Both the position numbers and the translations under genes were made by a program. 64,000 nucleotides of DNA, from positions 62,001-126,000 of the forward strand of contig JAFKLS010000019.1 of assembly GCA_017304675.1 (NCBI GenBank), read 5' to 3'. Below, in pieces: positions 46,476 through 55,721 of the stretch (position 1 is the stretch's first letter; each line of letters starts with the position of its first letter). The stretch is from Sphingobacteriia bacterium (GTDB lineage Bacteria > Bacteroidota > Bacteroidia > Chitinophagales > Chitinophagaceae). Below the pieces are notes generated by a model that made no database searches, had not been told where the DNA came from, and worked only from the letters and a program-made list of their open reading frames with translations.

Positions 46476-46804
46476 TAACCAATGGGTTGTCCGTTATTAA
46501 CTGGTTTATCAGGTTGTAATAAAATTACATTGTTATTGTTATCATACACGCCTAAAACCAAACATTCACTGAAAAAATTAGCAATTTGTTTTACGGGGAA
46601 ATTTACTACCGCTATAACCTGTTTTCCAATAAGCTCCTGCTTGGAATAATGGTGCGTTATTTGAGCGGAAGACTTTTTAGTACCCAATTTGCCAAAATCG
46701 ATGGTTAACTGGTAGGCAGGTTTTTTAGCCTGAGGAAAATCGGCCACTTCCATAATGGTTCCGCAACGCATTTCAATTTTGCTGAAATCATCCCAACTGA
46801 TCAT
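46475..46804 (-). CDS. csaA: CsaA-like tRNA-binding domain protein
   Basis: A 109-residue OB-fold protein of the CsaA/Trbp111 type (EMRCGTIMEVADFPQAKKPA, SSAQITHHYSKQELIGKQV, NFPVKQIANFFSECLVLG). Homologues bind tRNA or act as export-related chaperones. It shares one base with the downstream ogt start, so the genes are co-transcribed. Confidence 0.93.
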   Translation of the reverse strand: MISWDDFSKIEMRCGTIMEVADFPQAKKPAYQLTIDFGKLGTKKSSAQITHHYSKQELIGKQVIAVVNFPVKQIANFFSECLVLGVYDNNNNVILLQPDKPVNNGQPIG

Positions 46805-46980
46805 ACTACAATTTTGTATAAAACGAAAAAAATAAAGAACTATTGTTTATTGCTTTTGTATAAAATCGCGGGAATTTGTTTAAAGATTCTTTTGTGTTTA
46901 CCTATTCCTTTAGAAGGATTTCAATTTTCAACTTTTCACTATCCATAATTTTATTATTTTCATTTTCTAATAGAATTGCT

Positions 46981-49443
46981 ATGAGAATAGTTCCGGCTTC
47001 CATTTGCGGTGTAATAACAGCAGCACTGGTTATTGCATTAAATACCCAGTTACCATCTGGAGATACTAAAACACCCAGACTCGGTTTTTTCCTTTCGCCC
47101 CAAAAAGGATTCTGGCAGAATGCGGAATCAGATAATGCATCTTTCAATGCAGAGATAAATATCAGGGGGCTAAAAAATAAGGCCGATGTTTATTTTGATG
47201 ATAGGCTTGTGCCTCACATATATGCAGAAAATGATGCAGACGCTTATTTCGTGCAAGGATACTTGCATGCGAAGTTTCGTTTATGGCAAATGGAATTTCA
47301 AACATATTTGGCTGCAGGCAGATTAAGTGAAGTGGTGGGAGACAAAATGTTGAATACAGATAAATATTTTAGAAGGCTGGGTATGGCTTATGGTGCGGAG
47401 CAGTCTTTAAAACAAATTGAATCGAACCTTGAAACCAAAACAGCCGTTGACGCCTATACTGCCGGCATTAACTATTATATAGATCATTTAAAAGCGCATG
47501 AGATACCTGTAGAATACAAATTATTGGATTATAAGCCTGAACCGTGGACCAACCTGAAAACCGCTTTGTTTATGAAACTGATGGCATTTGATTTGTCTGG
47601 TGGTGGTGAAGAAGATTTTTATATGACGAATACTAAAAACTTTTTTGGTTACGATACTTTTAAAAAACTCTTCCCCGATAGGGCAGATTCATTGAATCCT
47701 ATTGTTCCCAAAGGAACCCCATTTGAAAAACCGGGTATAGTTCCGGTAATTCCTGCATCTGTAGACTCCCTATATTATGCCAGAACCAATAATGATGAAC
47801 GTTTTGAAGCACCTTATGTTCCCAATAAAAATAATGGTAGTAACAACTGGGCTGTGGCCGGCTCTAAAACAAAGAGCGGCAAGCCTATTCTTTGTAATGA
47901 TCCACATTTGAGTTTAAACCTTCCTTCGCTTTGGTACGAAATGCAAATCACTACTCCAACACACAATTCGTATGGCGTTTCGTTTCCGGGTGCACCTTAC
48001 GTGGTAATTGGGTTTAATGATAGCTGTGCCTGGGGCTTTACCAATAGTGGCAGAGACGTAAAAGATTTTTATGAAGTAAAGTTTAAAGATTCAACATTAC
48101 AAGAATATCAATACAATGGCCATTGGGTAAAAGCAGAAACCAGGAAAGAAATAATTAAAGTGAAGGGAAAAGAAGAAGTGATAGATAATGTTGCCTATAC
48201 GGTTTTCGGGCCTGTAATGTACGATCAGCATTACCAAAGTAAGAATAAAGATAATAAAACCTATGCCGTTAGCTGGATGGCACAAAAGGAAAGCAATGAA
48301 CTTTTAATGTTTGAAAAACTAAAGCTGGCTAAAAATTTTAATGATTATGCAGCGGCTATAGATAACTTATTGTGCCCGGGCCAAAACCCGGTATTTGCTG
48401 CCGTTAATGGCGATATAGCCATAAGGCAGCAGGGAAAATTTATTGCCAAATGGAAACACCAGGGTGATTTTATCATGCCCGGAACAGACAGCTCTTATCA
48501 GTGGCAAGGCTTTATTAAGGCAACTGAAAACCCGCAAATGCATAATCCTGAGAGAGGGTTTGTTAGCAGTGCCAATCAAATGGCTGTAGATTCAACTTAT
48601 CCATATTATCTGGGCAGGCTTGGTAACTTCCCTGTATACAGAGGTTATATCATTAACAGGAAGCTTACTGCTATGCACGATATTACTGTTGAAGATATGG
48701 AGCGGCTGCAAACAAATAATTACAATGTATTTGCCGAAATGGCCCGGCCGGCATTACTGAAATTATTAAACGAAGATAAACTGAATACCGAGGAGAAAAA
48801 ATACTTGCAAATATTGAAAGATTGGAACCTGAATAATGATTATTCGGAAACAGGTGCCACTGTATTTCAATCGTTTTGGGATAGCACTTATCATATAGTA
48901 TATGATGATGAATTCAGTAAAAGCAAATTGCCTCTATATTACCCCCAACAATCTACTTTACTGGAATCTTTATTAAGAAATGAACCTATTGTCTTTGCTG
49001 ATAATATTAACACGCCAGATAAAATTGAAACAATAGCTGACGATGTATTGGCAGCCTTTCAAAAAGCATGTGCCTATCTTTCTCAACTTGAAAAAGCAAA
49101 TAAGTTACAATGGGGTGTATATAAAGCAACTGCTGTAACACATTTATTAAAGATACCGGGGCTTAGCAGGACGGAGTTGCCAATTGGAGGTGGCACGAAC
49201 GAAATTAATGCCACTACCAATAATCATGGCCCCAGCTGGCGTATGGTTGTACACTTAAAAGATAAGGTGGAAGCGTATGTTGCATACCCTGGCGGGCAAA
49301 GTGGTAATCCCGGAAGTAAGTATTACGATACTTTTATAGATTATTGGGCAGCAGGCAAATATTATCAGGTTTTATTTTTAAAGAAAGAAGAAGCAAAACA
49401 GAATAACAGGATTAAATGGCATATCAGTTTTATTAATGCTTAA
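46981..49443 (+). CDS. Penicillin acylase family Ntn-hydrolase
   Basis: An 820-residue exported amidohydrolase that autocleaves into alpha and beta chains. From the ATG at 46981 there is a hydrophobic anchor or signal (IVPASICGVITAALVIAL). The beta-chain N-terminal nucleophile is S287 in NNGSNNWAVAGSKT. HNSYGVSFPGAPYVVIGFND and GRDVKDFYEVKFKD follow. GGTNEINATTNNHGPSWRMV near the end holds conserved active-site residues. Natural substrates may be acyl-homoserine lactones or acyl amino acids; this cannot be decided from sequence. The longer frame back to 46876 is rejected as hydrophobic lead. Confidence 0.9.
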   Translation: MRIVPASICGVITAALVIALNTQLPSGDTKTPRLGFFLSPQKGFWQNAESDNASFNAEINIRGLKNKADVYFDDRLVPHIYAENDADAYFVQGYLHAKFRLWQMEFQTYLAAGRLSEVVGDKMLNTDKYFRRLGMAYGAEQSLKQIESNLETKTAVDAYTAGINYYIDHLKAHEIPVEYKLLDYKPEPWTNLKTALFMKLMAFDLSGGGEEDFYMTNTKNFFGYDTFKKLFPDRADSLNPIVPKGTPFEKPGIVPVIPASVDSLYYARTNNDERFEAPYVPNKNNGSNNWAVAGSKTKSGKPILCNDPHLSLNLPSLWYEMQITTPTHNSYGVSFPGAPYVVIGFNDSCAWGFTNSGRDVKDFYEVKFKDSTLQEYQYNGHWVKAETRKEIIKVKGKEEVIDNVAYTVFGPVMYDQHYQSKNKDNKTYAVSWMAQKESNELLMFEKLKLAKNFNDYAAAIDNLLCPGQNPVFAAVNGDIAIRQQGKFIAKWKHQGDFIMPGTDSSYQWQGFIKATENPQMHNPERGFVSSANQMAVDSTYPYYLGRLGNFPVYRGYIINRKLTAMHDITVEDMERLQTNNYNVFAEMARPALLKLLNEDKLNTEEKKYLQILKDWNLNNDYSETGATVFQSFWDSTYHIVYDDEFSKSKLPLYYPQQSTLLESLLRNEPIVFADNINTPDKIETIADDVLAAFQKACAYLSQLEKANKLQWGVYKATAVTHLLKIPGLSRTELPIGGGTNEINATTNNHGPSWRMVVHLKDKVEAYVAYPGGQSGNPGSKYYDTFIDYWAAGKYYQVLFLKKEEAKQNNRIKWHISFINA

Positions 49444-49452
49444 ACCAATTGT

Positions 49453-49800
49453 ATGAAATTTTTAATTGCTACCGTATTAACAGTTTTATTAAGTTATGCT
49501 TTCGGGCTGTTCGATGCTGTGCCATGGTATAGTTTTGCATTTTGCTCACTTATTGTGGCGCTTACCATACATCAGAAACCGGTAAAAGCATTTTTATCAG
49601 GCTTTTTGGCATTGTTCTTTTTGTGGGGCATACTGGCTGCCATGATAGATACAGCCAACAACCATCTTTTATCTCACAGAATAGCATTGGTTTTACCTTT
49701 AAAAGGATCTTCCGTTGCATTAGTATTGTTAACTGCATTTATTGGCGGACTGGTATCCGGACTTGCAGCACTTACGGGCAGCTTTCTAAGAAAGAAGTAA
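49453..49800 (+). CDS. Small membrane protein, 115 aa, four helices
   Basis: I do not recognise a named family. It has four predicted membrane segments (about 3-22, 26-41, 47-66 and 86-108) with a polar loop DTANNHLLSHR between helices 3 and 4. It is 9 bp after the penicillin acylase stop and is probably co-transcribed with it. Confidence 0.75.
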   Translation: MKFLIATVLTVLLSYAFGLFDAVPWYSFAFCSLIVALTIHQKPVKAFLSGFLALFFLWGILAAMIDTANNHLLSHRIALVLPLKGSSVALVLLTAFIGGLVSGLAALTGSFLRKK

Positions 49801-49867
49801 AAATATAAATATTCATTGTTCTTAATGTATGGTTCATATTTAACAGTATGTTCAAACATTAATGCAA

Positions 49868-49875
49868 TAAGTTTG
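49868..49875 (+). promoter_or_regulatory. Bacteroidetes-type -7 box for the DUF5686 gene
   Basis: TAAGTTTG matches TAnnTTTG, 19 bp before the ATG at 49895. Confidence 0.42.
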
Positions 49876-49894
49876 TTATAACCTTCAGAAAATT

Positions 49895-52342
49895 ATGACC
49901 AAACGAATTGCTATTATTCTTTTGCTTTGCCCTGTTCTTGTTAATGCACAAATGCTTTCGGGTAGTATTAAAAACGACAAAGGTGTTGTGCTTCCTTTTT
50001 CTTCTATTCTTATTAAAGGAACAACCAAAGGCACCACAGCCAATGCAAAAGGGCAATACTCCATCAATCTTGCAAAAGGCAATTATGTTTTGGTTTGCCA
50101 GCATGTAGGCTTTGCATCTGTTGAAAAAAAAATAAAAATATCCGAAGAACATACAATTGTAAATTTCGAGTTGGCTGAACAACAGTATAAACTGAATGAT
50201 GTTGTTGTGAAAAGCGGTTCAGAAGATCCCGCTTATGAAATCATCCGCAAAACAATAGCCAAACGGGAAGAATATCTGAAAGAAATAAAAAAATTCTCTA
50301 CCGAAGTATATATTAAAGGCGAGCTTCAGTTGAGAAATTATCCCAAAAGATTTTTAGGAGAAAAAGTGGATTTTGAAGATGGAGATACCAGTAAAAAGAA
50401 AATGATCTTTTTATCTGAAACTGTGGCTAATTATTCTGTAGACAATGATAAAAAAAAGATAGAAGTAGTAAGTACTAAAGTAAGCGGAAGAAGCGATGGA
50501 TTTGGTTTCAGCAGCCCGCAGATAATTTCTTTTTACGAAAACAATATTACTCTCAGAGCTTTAAACCCCAGAGGCTTTATTTCTCCCATAAGTAACAATG
50601 CACTTAATTATTACCGCTACAAATTTGAAGGAACTTTTTTTGAGGGTGATAAACAAATTAGTAGGATAAAGGTTATTCCCAAAAGAAAATATGAGCCCTT
50701 ATTTAGTGGGTACATGAATATTATTGAAGACGAATGGCGTATTTACAGCTTGCAACTGAATGTTTTTAAAGAACAGCAAATGCAGCTTTTAGATACATTA
50801 ACCATTGAGCAATTGTATATGCCTTTAAAAAATACGTGGGTAATTAAGCAACAGGTAATGTATCCTGCAGGTAAATTTTTGGGGTTTGACTTTTTCGGGC
50901 ATTTTATACAGGTATATGACAAATTTGATATTGCCCCCGATTTTAAACCCAAGTTTTTTAATAATACCTTGCTCAAGTTTTTTGATAGCAGTAACAAAAA
51001 AAGCCTGCAGTATTGGGATAGTATAAGGCCATTGCCTTTAACACAGGCCGAGGCAATTGATTACAAAAAGAAAGATAGCCTCGAGCAACTCAGGCAACAA
51101 CCGCACTACCTGGATTCGTTAGATCAAAAAAGGAACAAGCTTACTTTTAATAAACTTTTCTTTACCGGATATAATTATAGCAAAGAAAAATATAAAACCA
51201 ACTTTACCGCAGATCCGCTGATTAATGCTTTAGGCTTGTATTACAATCCCGCCGAAGGAAGGGTTAGTGTTTTTGGTGTTAATTATAACAAACGATTTGA
51301 GGGCCGGCAAAATTTAAATATCAAACCTTCTGTCAGGTACGGTTATGCCAGGCAAAACTTTAATGCCAAACTGAATACATCTTATTCATTTGGAAAGAAA
51401 TATTTAAACAGTATTGCGTTGTCTTTTGGTTCAGATGTATTTCAGTTTAATAACGAAAACCCTGTTTCTGAAACCAACAATACTATCAGTACCTATTTCT
51501 GGCAACACAATCATATCAGATCTTATATGGCCAGTTTTTTTAAGGCCAATTATTCATTTGGTATTGGCGAGGGAATAACGATTGGAGTAGGGGTTAATTA
51601 CCAGGATCGTACTCCGATGGATAATGTGATCAACAGTTTAAAAGACAATGTTTTTGCGCCAAATTATCCAACGGAAATAATGGTATCTAATATTGCAGCT
51701 CATAAAGCATTTTCGGCCCAGTTCACGGCAAGTTGGAGGCCAGGTGCCAGGTATATCGAATTTCCCGATAGAAAAGTAAACATCGGTTCTAAATACCCTA
51801 TTTTGGGCATAAGCATTGTTCGGGGTATGCCAAATATTTTTGGCAGCGATGCAGATTATACCAAATGGAAACTAACTGTTTCAGATAATTTAAATATGAA
51901 GCTTGGCGGCATGCTGAGTTACAATGTAGAATCAGGTGGTTTTCTACAAGCCAATAAAGTATATGCTCCAGATTATAACCATTATTTAGGCAATCAAACT
52001 GCTTTGGCTAATACCTATTTACGAAGCTTTCAGTTATTGCCGTATTACGAGCTTAGTAATACGAAATCTTTATATGGTGCTGCACATATAGAATATCATC
52101 TAAATGGTTTGTTCACCAACAAAATACCCGGATTCAGGAAATTGAACTGGTTTTTGGTATTGGGAGCAAATGGACTGGCTATTGCAGAAAATAGTCGTTA
52201 TAATTATACCGAGGTATTTATTTCGTTGGAAAATATTTTTAAAGTTGGCAGAATTGATTTTATTAAAGGGTATAAAATTGGTGCAGATCAACATAACAAT
52301 ACTATTTCTGGCATACGTTTTAGCATTCCTGTGATGAAGTAA
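49895..52342 (+). CDS. DUF5686 outer-membrane protein with carboxypeptidase-like domain
   Basis: An 815-residue outer-membrane protein: signal peptide (IAIILLLCPVLVNAQ), a carboxypeptidase-regulatory-like beta domain (LSGSIKNDKGVVLPFSSILI, GQYSINLAKGNYVLV, ~20-105), then the DUF5686 region with DPAYEIIRKTIAKREEYLKE and FSTEVYIKGELQL, and a C-terminal barrel ending GIRFSIPVMK. It is a lone gene; function is unknown, with cell-envelope roles likely. There is no TonB plug. Confidence 0.88.
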   Translation: MTKRIAIILLLCPVLVNAQMLSGSIKNDKGVVLPFSSILIKGTTKGTTANAKGQYSINLAKGNYVLVCQHVGFASVEKKIKISEEHTIVNFELAEQQYKLNDVVVKSGSEDPAYEIIRKTIAKREEYLKEIKKFSTEVYIKGELQLRNYPKRFLGEKVDFEDGDTSKKKMIFLSETVANYSVDNDKKKIEVVSTKVSGRSDGFGFSSPQIISFYENNITLRALNPRGFISPISNNALNYYRYKFEGTFFEGDKQISRIKVIPKRKYEPLFSGYMNIIEDEWRIYSLQLNVFKEQQMQLLDTLTIEQLYMPLKNTWVIKQQVMYPAGKFLGFDFFGHFIQVYDKFDIAPDFKPKFFNNTLLKFFDSSNKKSLQYWDSIRPLPLTQAEAIDYKKKDSLEQLRQQPHYLDSLDQKRNKLTFNKLFFTGYNYSKEKYKTNFTADPLINALGLYYNPAEGRVSVFGVNYNKRFEGRQNLNIKPSVRYGYARQNFNAKLNTSYSFGKKYLNSIALSFGSDVFQFNNENPVSETNNTISTYFWQHNHIRSYMASFFKANYSFGIGEGITIGVGVNYQDRTPMDNVINSLKDNVFAPNYPTEIMVSNIAAHKAFSAQFTASWRPGARYIEFPDRKVNIGSKYPILGISIVRGMPNIFGSDADYTKWKLTVSDNLNMKLGGMLSYNVESGGFLQANKVYAPDYNHYLGNQTALANTYLRSFQLLPYYELSNTKSLYGAAHIEYHLNGLFTNKIPGFRKLNWFLVLGANGLAIAENSRYNYTEVFISLENIFKVGRIDFIKGYKIGADQHNNTISGIRFSIPVMK

Positions 52343-52355
52343 ACTGCTAAAAGCC

Positions 52356-52363
52356 TACTTTTG
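52356..52363 (+). promoter_or_regulatory. Bacteroidetes-type -7 box for trhO
   Basis: TACTTTTG matches TAnnTTTG, 84 bp before the trhO ATG at 52448, leaving a leader of about 78 nt. Confidence 0.42.
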
Positions 52364-52447
52364 CATCGCATTTTGTCCGTCATGCAAACGGATTCATTGT
52401 AAATGAAATATTGGCTCAATTGAAGCCGATATCTAAAATCGATTTTT

Positions 52448-53485
52448 ATGGCTTTATTACACAACAGAATCAGTAATGAGGAGTTGAAGCAACACCTCAT
52501 GGAAGAAACAGAACCAAGAGTTACAGTAAGCTTTTACCAGTATTTTCCCATTCAAAATCCACAGGAATTCAGAGATTATTTGTACAAACATTTGTACGAA
52601 CTGAAAGTTTTTGGCAGGATCTACGTGGCTTTTGAAGGTATTAATGCACAGGCAAGTGTACCGCAATCTAATTACAATGCTTTTGTACAATTTTTATATT
52701 CTATTAAGCCTTTAGAAGGGTTGCGTATTAATATAGCTGTTGAAGATGATGGTAAAAGTTTTTGGGTATTGAAAGTAAAAGTAAGAGATAAGATTGTTGC
52801 CGATGGAATTGAAGATTCAACTTTCAACATGCAAAATAAAGGCAGGTATGTAAATGCCGAACAAATGAATGATTTATTGCAAGATAAAGAAACGGTAGTG
52901 ATAGATATGCGTAACCACTACGAGTATGAAGTAGGGCATTTTAACAATGCTATTGAGATTCCTTCAGATACATTCAGGGAGCAACTACCCATGGCTGCCG
53001 ATATGATGAAAGGTAATGAAAACAAGAATATCATTATGTATTGCACAGGTGGTATACGTTGCGAAAAAGCCAGCGCCTACATGCTACACAGAGGATTTAA
53101 TAATGTTTTTCACCTGGAAGGCGGGATCATCAATTATGCCAAGCAGATTAAAGAAAAGAATTTACCAAGCAGGTTTATTGGAAAGAACTTTGTATTTGAT
53201 AACAGGCTGGGAGAGCGTATTACAGAGGATATAATTGCACATTGTCACCAATGTGGTAAGCCTTGTGATAGCCATACTAACTGTAAAAATGATGGTTGCC
53301 ATTTGCTGTTCATTCAATGTAAAGAATGTGCAGAAAAATATGAAAACTGTTGTAGTACAGAATGTAAAGAAACCATTCATATGCCTGCAGAACGGCAAAA
53401 AGAGATTAGGCAGGGTGTTGATAAAGGGCAGAATATTTTCAATAAATCCAAAGCGAGAATCAGGCCAAGACTAAACGAAAGATAG
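52448..53485 (+). CDS. trhO: tRNA uridine(34) hydroxylase (rhodanese-like)
   Basis: TrhO makes 5-hydroxyuridine at position 34 of tRNAs using O2. The 345-residue protein has an N-terminal acylphosphatase-like domain ([11 protein letters not shown]), a central rhodanese domain with the catalytic cysteine in [11 protein letters not shown], and a Cys-rich C-terminal tail ([21 protein letters not shown]), all as in E. coli YceA. It stands alone. Confidence 0.95.
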   Translation: MALLHNRISNEELKQHLMEETEPRVTVSFYQYFPIQNPQEFRDYLYKHLYELKVFGRIYVAFEGINAQASVPQSNYNAFVQFLYSIKPLEGLRINIAVEDDGKSFWVLKVKVRDKIVADGIEDSTFNMQNKGRYVNAEQMNDLLQDKETVVIDMRNHYEYEVGHFNNAIEIPSDTFREQLPMAADMMKGNENKNIIMYCTGGIRCEKASAYMLHRGFNNVFHLEGGIINYAKQIKEKNLPSRFIGKNFVFDNRLGERITEDIIAHCHQCGKPCDSHTNCKNDGCHLLFIQCKECAEKYENCCSTECKETIHMPAERQKEIRQGVDKGQNIFNKSKARIRPRLNER

Positions 53486-53570
53486 TTGTCATTAAATTTA
53501 CAGAAATAGCAGAGGCATTAATGAATTTGTTGCACGTCACTTACAATACATATTTTAAATTAAAAAATTT

Positions 53571-54287
53571 ATGCCTAACGTAAAGTATGGATTTGATGCA
53601 CCAGGTATCATGCGAAATTTAATTTTATTCGGCGTATTAATTATTACTATAAGTTCAATTATCTTCAAATTTTCAGGCAATTTAATTTTAAATTATATTA
53701 ACTATTTAATCATACTCGTTGGTTTCATATTTTTCATTCTTGGTATTGCTATGTTAGCTTATGGACTAAAAGGTAAATACCGAACCAGAGATTTAATGCT
53801 CTCTAAAATTAATTGGACAGGGAAGGAAAATGTTTTAGACATCGGTACAGGGCAAGGACTTTTAATGAATGGTGCTGCAAAAAAACTGACAACAGGTAAA
53901 TCCATTGGAATTGATATTTGGAGCAGTAAAGACCTTTCCGGTAATTCAATGAGCAAGACTCTTACAAATGCAGAGATAGAGGGAATTTTGGATAAAGTAG
54001 AAATAAGAAATGAAGATGCAAGAAACTTAAGCTTTGCAGATAATTCTTTTGATGTTGTTCTTTCATTGCTTTGTATACATAATATTGAAACTAAAGCAGC
54101 ACAAGAAAAAGTATGTTGTGAAATAGCCCGTGTTTTAAAACCAAATGGAATAGCGTTAATTGGCGACTATATTCCAACAACTGATTATGCAAAAGCATTT
54201 GCCAAAGCAGGCTTAAAAGTAAAAAGCTCTAAGCCCTATTTTAAAACAGCATTAGCTTTAATGTGGATAGTTGAAGTAACAAAATAA
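53571..54287 (+). CDS. Membrane-anchored class I SAM-dependent methyltransferase
   Basis: A 238-residue protein with two N-terminal membrane helices (about 14-33 and 38-64) followed by a Methyltransf_11-type domain: VLDIGTGQGLLMNGAAKKL (motif I), IGIDIW, SLLCIHNIETKA and RVLKPNGIALIGDYIPTTD. The substrate is unknown; membrane anchoring suggests a lipid or quinone-like target, which is only inference. The ATG at 53571 follows an AT-rich leader with no perfect -7 box. Confidence 0.85.
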   Translation: MPNVKYGFDAPGIMRNLILFGVLIITISSIIFKFSGNLILNYINYLIILVGFIFFILGIAMLAYGLKGKYRTRDLMLSKINWTGKENVLDIGTGQGLLMNGAAKKLTTGKSIGIDIWSSKDLSGNSMSKTLTNAEIEGILDKVEIRNEDARNLSFADNSFDVVLSLLCIHNIETKAAQEKVCCEIARVLKPNGIALIGDYIPTTDYAKAFAKAGLKVKSSKPYFKTALALMWIVEVTK

Positions 54288-54378
54288 ACAACATACAATT
54301 CCGTAAGTACCCGGATAGCAATAAAAAGAATTACAGTAGACGATATTATTTTAGCTTTAGTGCCAAATAATAGTTTAA

Positions 54379-55209
54379 ATGATCAGTACCAGACAATACT
54401 TATTTGCTGTTTGTTTAGTAGCAGCCATTATTAGTTCTTGTAACGGAGCAAAAAAAATAATCAACCTCAAAACACCTGTTGGAGAGGGGTTAAGCGGTGC
54501 GGCATTTTACCAGCAGGCAGCTGCGTTCAATTGGCAAAAAAGAGATTCATTGGCTGTAGAGGCGATTTTAAATGGCAATATCCCTTCCTTCCTTAAAATA
54601 TTTACAGCTATTCATACCCGTATTGTTGATTCTGTACAACATAAAGAAATAAAAGCTACTTATTTTGTAGCGAAAGATTATTTGTCTGTTGGCAATGATA
54701 AAGATTGGGCAAGGATACCTTTAACACCAATGGCTGCACAAAAGATTGCAGACAGCCTGCATTGTTTTCTCCCGACAAAAAAAATGGTTGATGATATTTA
54801 TAAAGCTGCTAAAGTTAAGCTGGCACCCATGCCAATGCTTGCTTTCAGAGATAGCACTGTTACCATGTGGCAACATCATTTAATTGTTGAAGGGCAAAGA
54901 AAGAATGCAAAGGGATTGATTGCCGGAATTAAGAAAGATGTTGTGTTATCGTCTAAAATAACTGAAAGCGGTAAACTTAACCACGAGGCAATATATGGTT
55001 GGCATAAGCCTGATGGAAAACCTATACAACCGTTATATGTTGGGCATATCAATTGGTGGGTTGATTATAGTCATGGTATCAGGTTAATCTATGAAAAAAT
55101 TTGGGTTGACGGTAAACCGATGCAGTACACAGAAGTTTTATCAAACCCAAATCTTAAAAGATTACTTTGCGATGAAGCGGATTGCAGCTTTTACCGATAC
55201 GCTTATTAA
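54379..55209 (+). CDS. Lipoprotein of unknown function, 276 aa
   Basis: The signal ends in the lipobox IISSC (C21), so this is a lipoprotein on the periplasmic or outer surface. The mature part has HHLIVEGQRKNAKGLIAGIK, EAIYGWHKPDGKPIQPLY, HINWWVDYSHGIRLIYEKIW and a C-terminal CDEADCSFYRYAY with a cysteine pair. The conserved-looking His/Asp/Tyr-rich segments suggest an enzyme or carbohydrate-related domain. I cannot name the family. Its last 4 bp overlap the convergent dinB stop. Confidence 0.8.
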   Translation: MISTRQYLFAVCLVAAIISSCNGAKKIINLKTPVGEGLSGAAFYQQAAAFNWQKRDSLAVEAILNGNIPSFLKIFTAIHTRIVDSVQHKEIKATYFVAKDYLSVGNDKDWARIPLTPMAAQKIADSLHCFLPTKKMVDDIYKAAKVKLAPMPMLAFRDSTVTMWQHHLIVEGQRKNAKGLIAGIKKDVVLSSKITESGKLNHEAIYGWHKPDGKPIQPLYVGHINWWVDYSHGIRLIYEKIWVDGKPMQYTEVLSNPNLKRLLCDEADCSFYRYAY

Positions 55210-55718
55210 TTTAAATATCTTTCTTCCAGAATTTTTTTATGATGAAGTATATGCCCGTAAATAATAAAACAAATTGCATTAACCGTTATTGCATTATTAT
55301 TTCCCAATCCACTCAATAGCAATTGTTCTTCACTAAAACTTTGTAACAGTAGGTCAGTAGATTTTCTCACTGCAACAAATTCTTCTTTTAAAGAGGCGAA
55401 TGTTCTTTCAGAAGCATGTGCATGTTCGGCAAATGCATTTTCGTCAAAACCAGGTAAATTGGTTTGGTCTTTCCTGGAAAAACGGAGCGCCCTGTAAGCG
55501 AAGATCCGTTCTGCATCAATAATGTGTTGAACAAGATCTTTAATCGTCCATTTCCCTTCAGCATAAGCATAATCGGCTTTTTCATCGGGAAGGCTTTGGA
55601 AGAAATTATTCAAAGGCAGGGCATAGCTTTCAATTAATTCTTTAACAGAATAGCCTTTTGCCATTTCAACATAATTATGATAAAAGGGAGCATAATCTCC
55701 TGTAGCTGGTCTTGCCAT
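55206..55718 (-). CDS. DinB family protein
   Basis: A 170-residue four-helix-bundle protein of the DinB/YfiT superfamily, probably a metal-dependent thiol transferase. The candidate metal triad is H67 in DLVQHIIDAERIF and the histidines of YGHILHHKKIL near the C-terminus. It is transcribed after the subtilase gene with a 3 bp gap. Confidence 0.88.
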   Translation of the reverse strand: MARPATGDYAPFYHNYVEMAKGYSVKELIESYALPLNNFFQSLPDEKADYAYAEGKWTIKDLVQHIIDAERIFAYRALRFSRKDQTNLPGFDENAFAEHAHASERTFASLKEEFVAVRKSTDLLLQSFSEEQLLLSGLGNNNAITVNAICFIIYGHILHHKKILEERYLN

Positions 55719-55721
55719 AGA

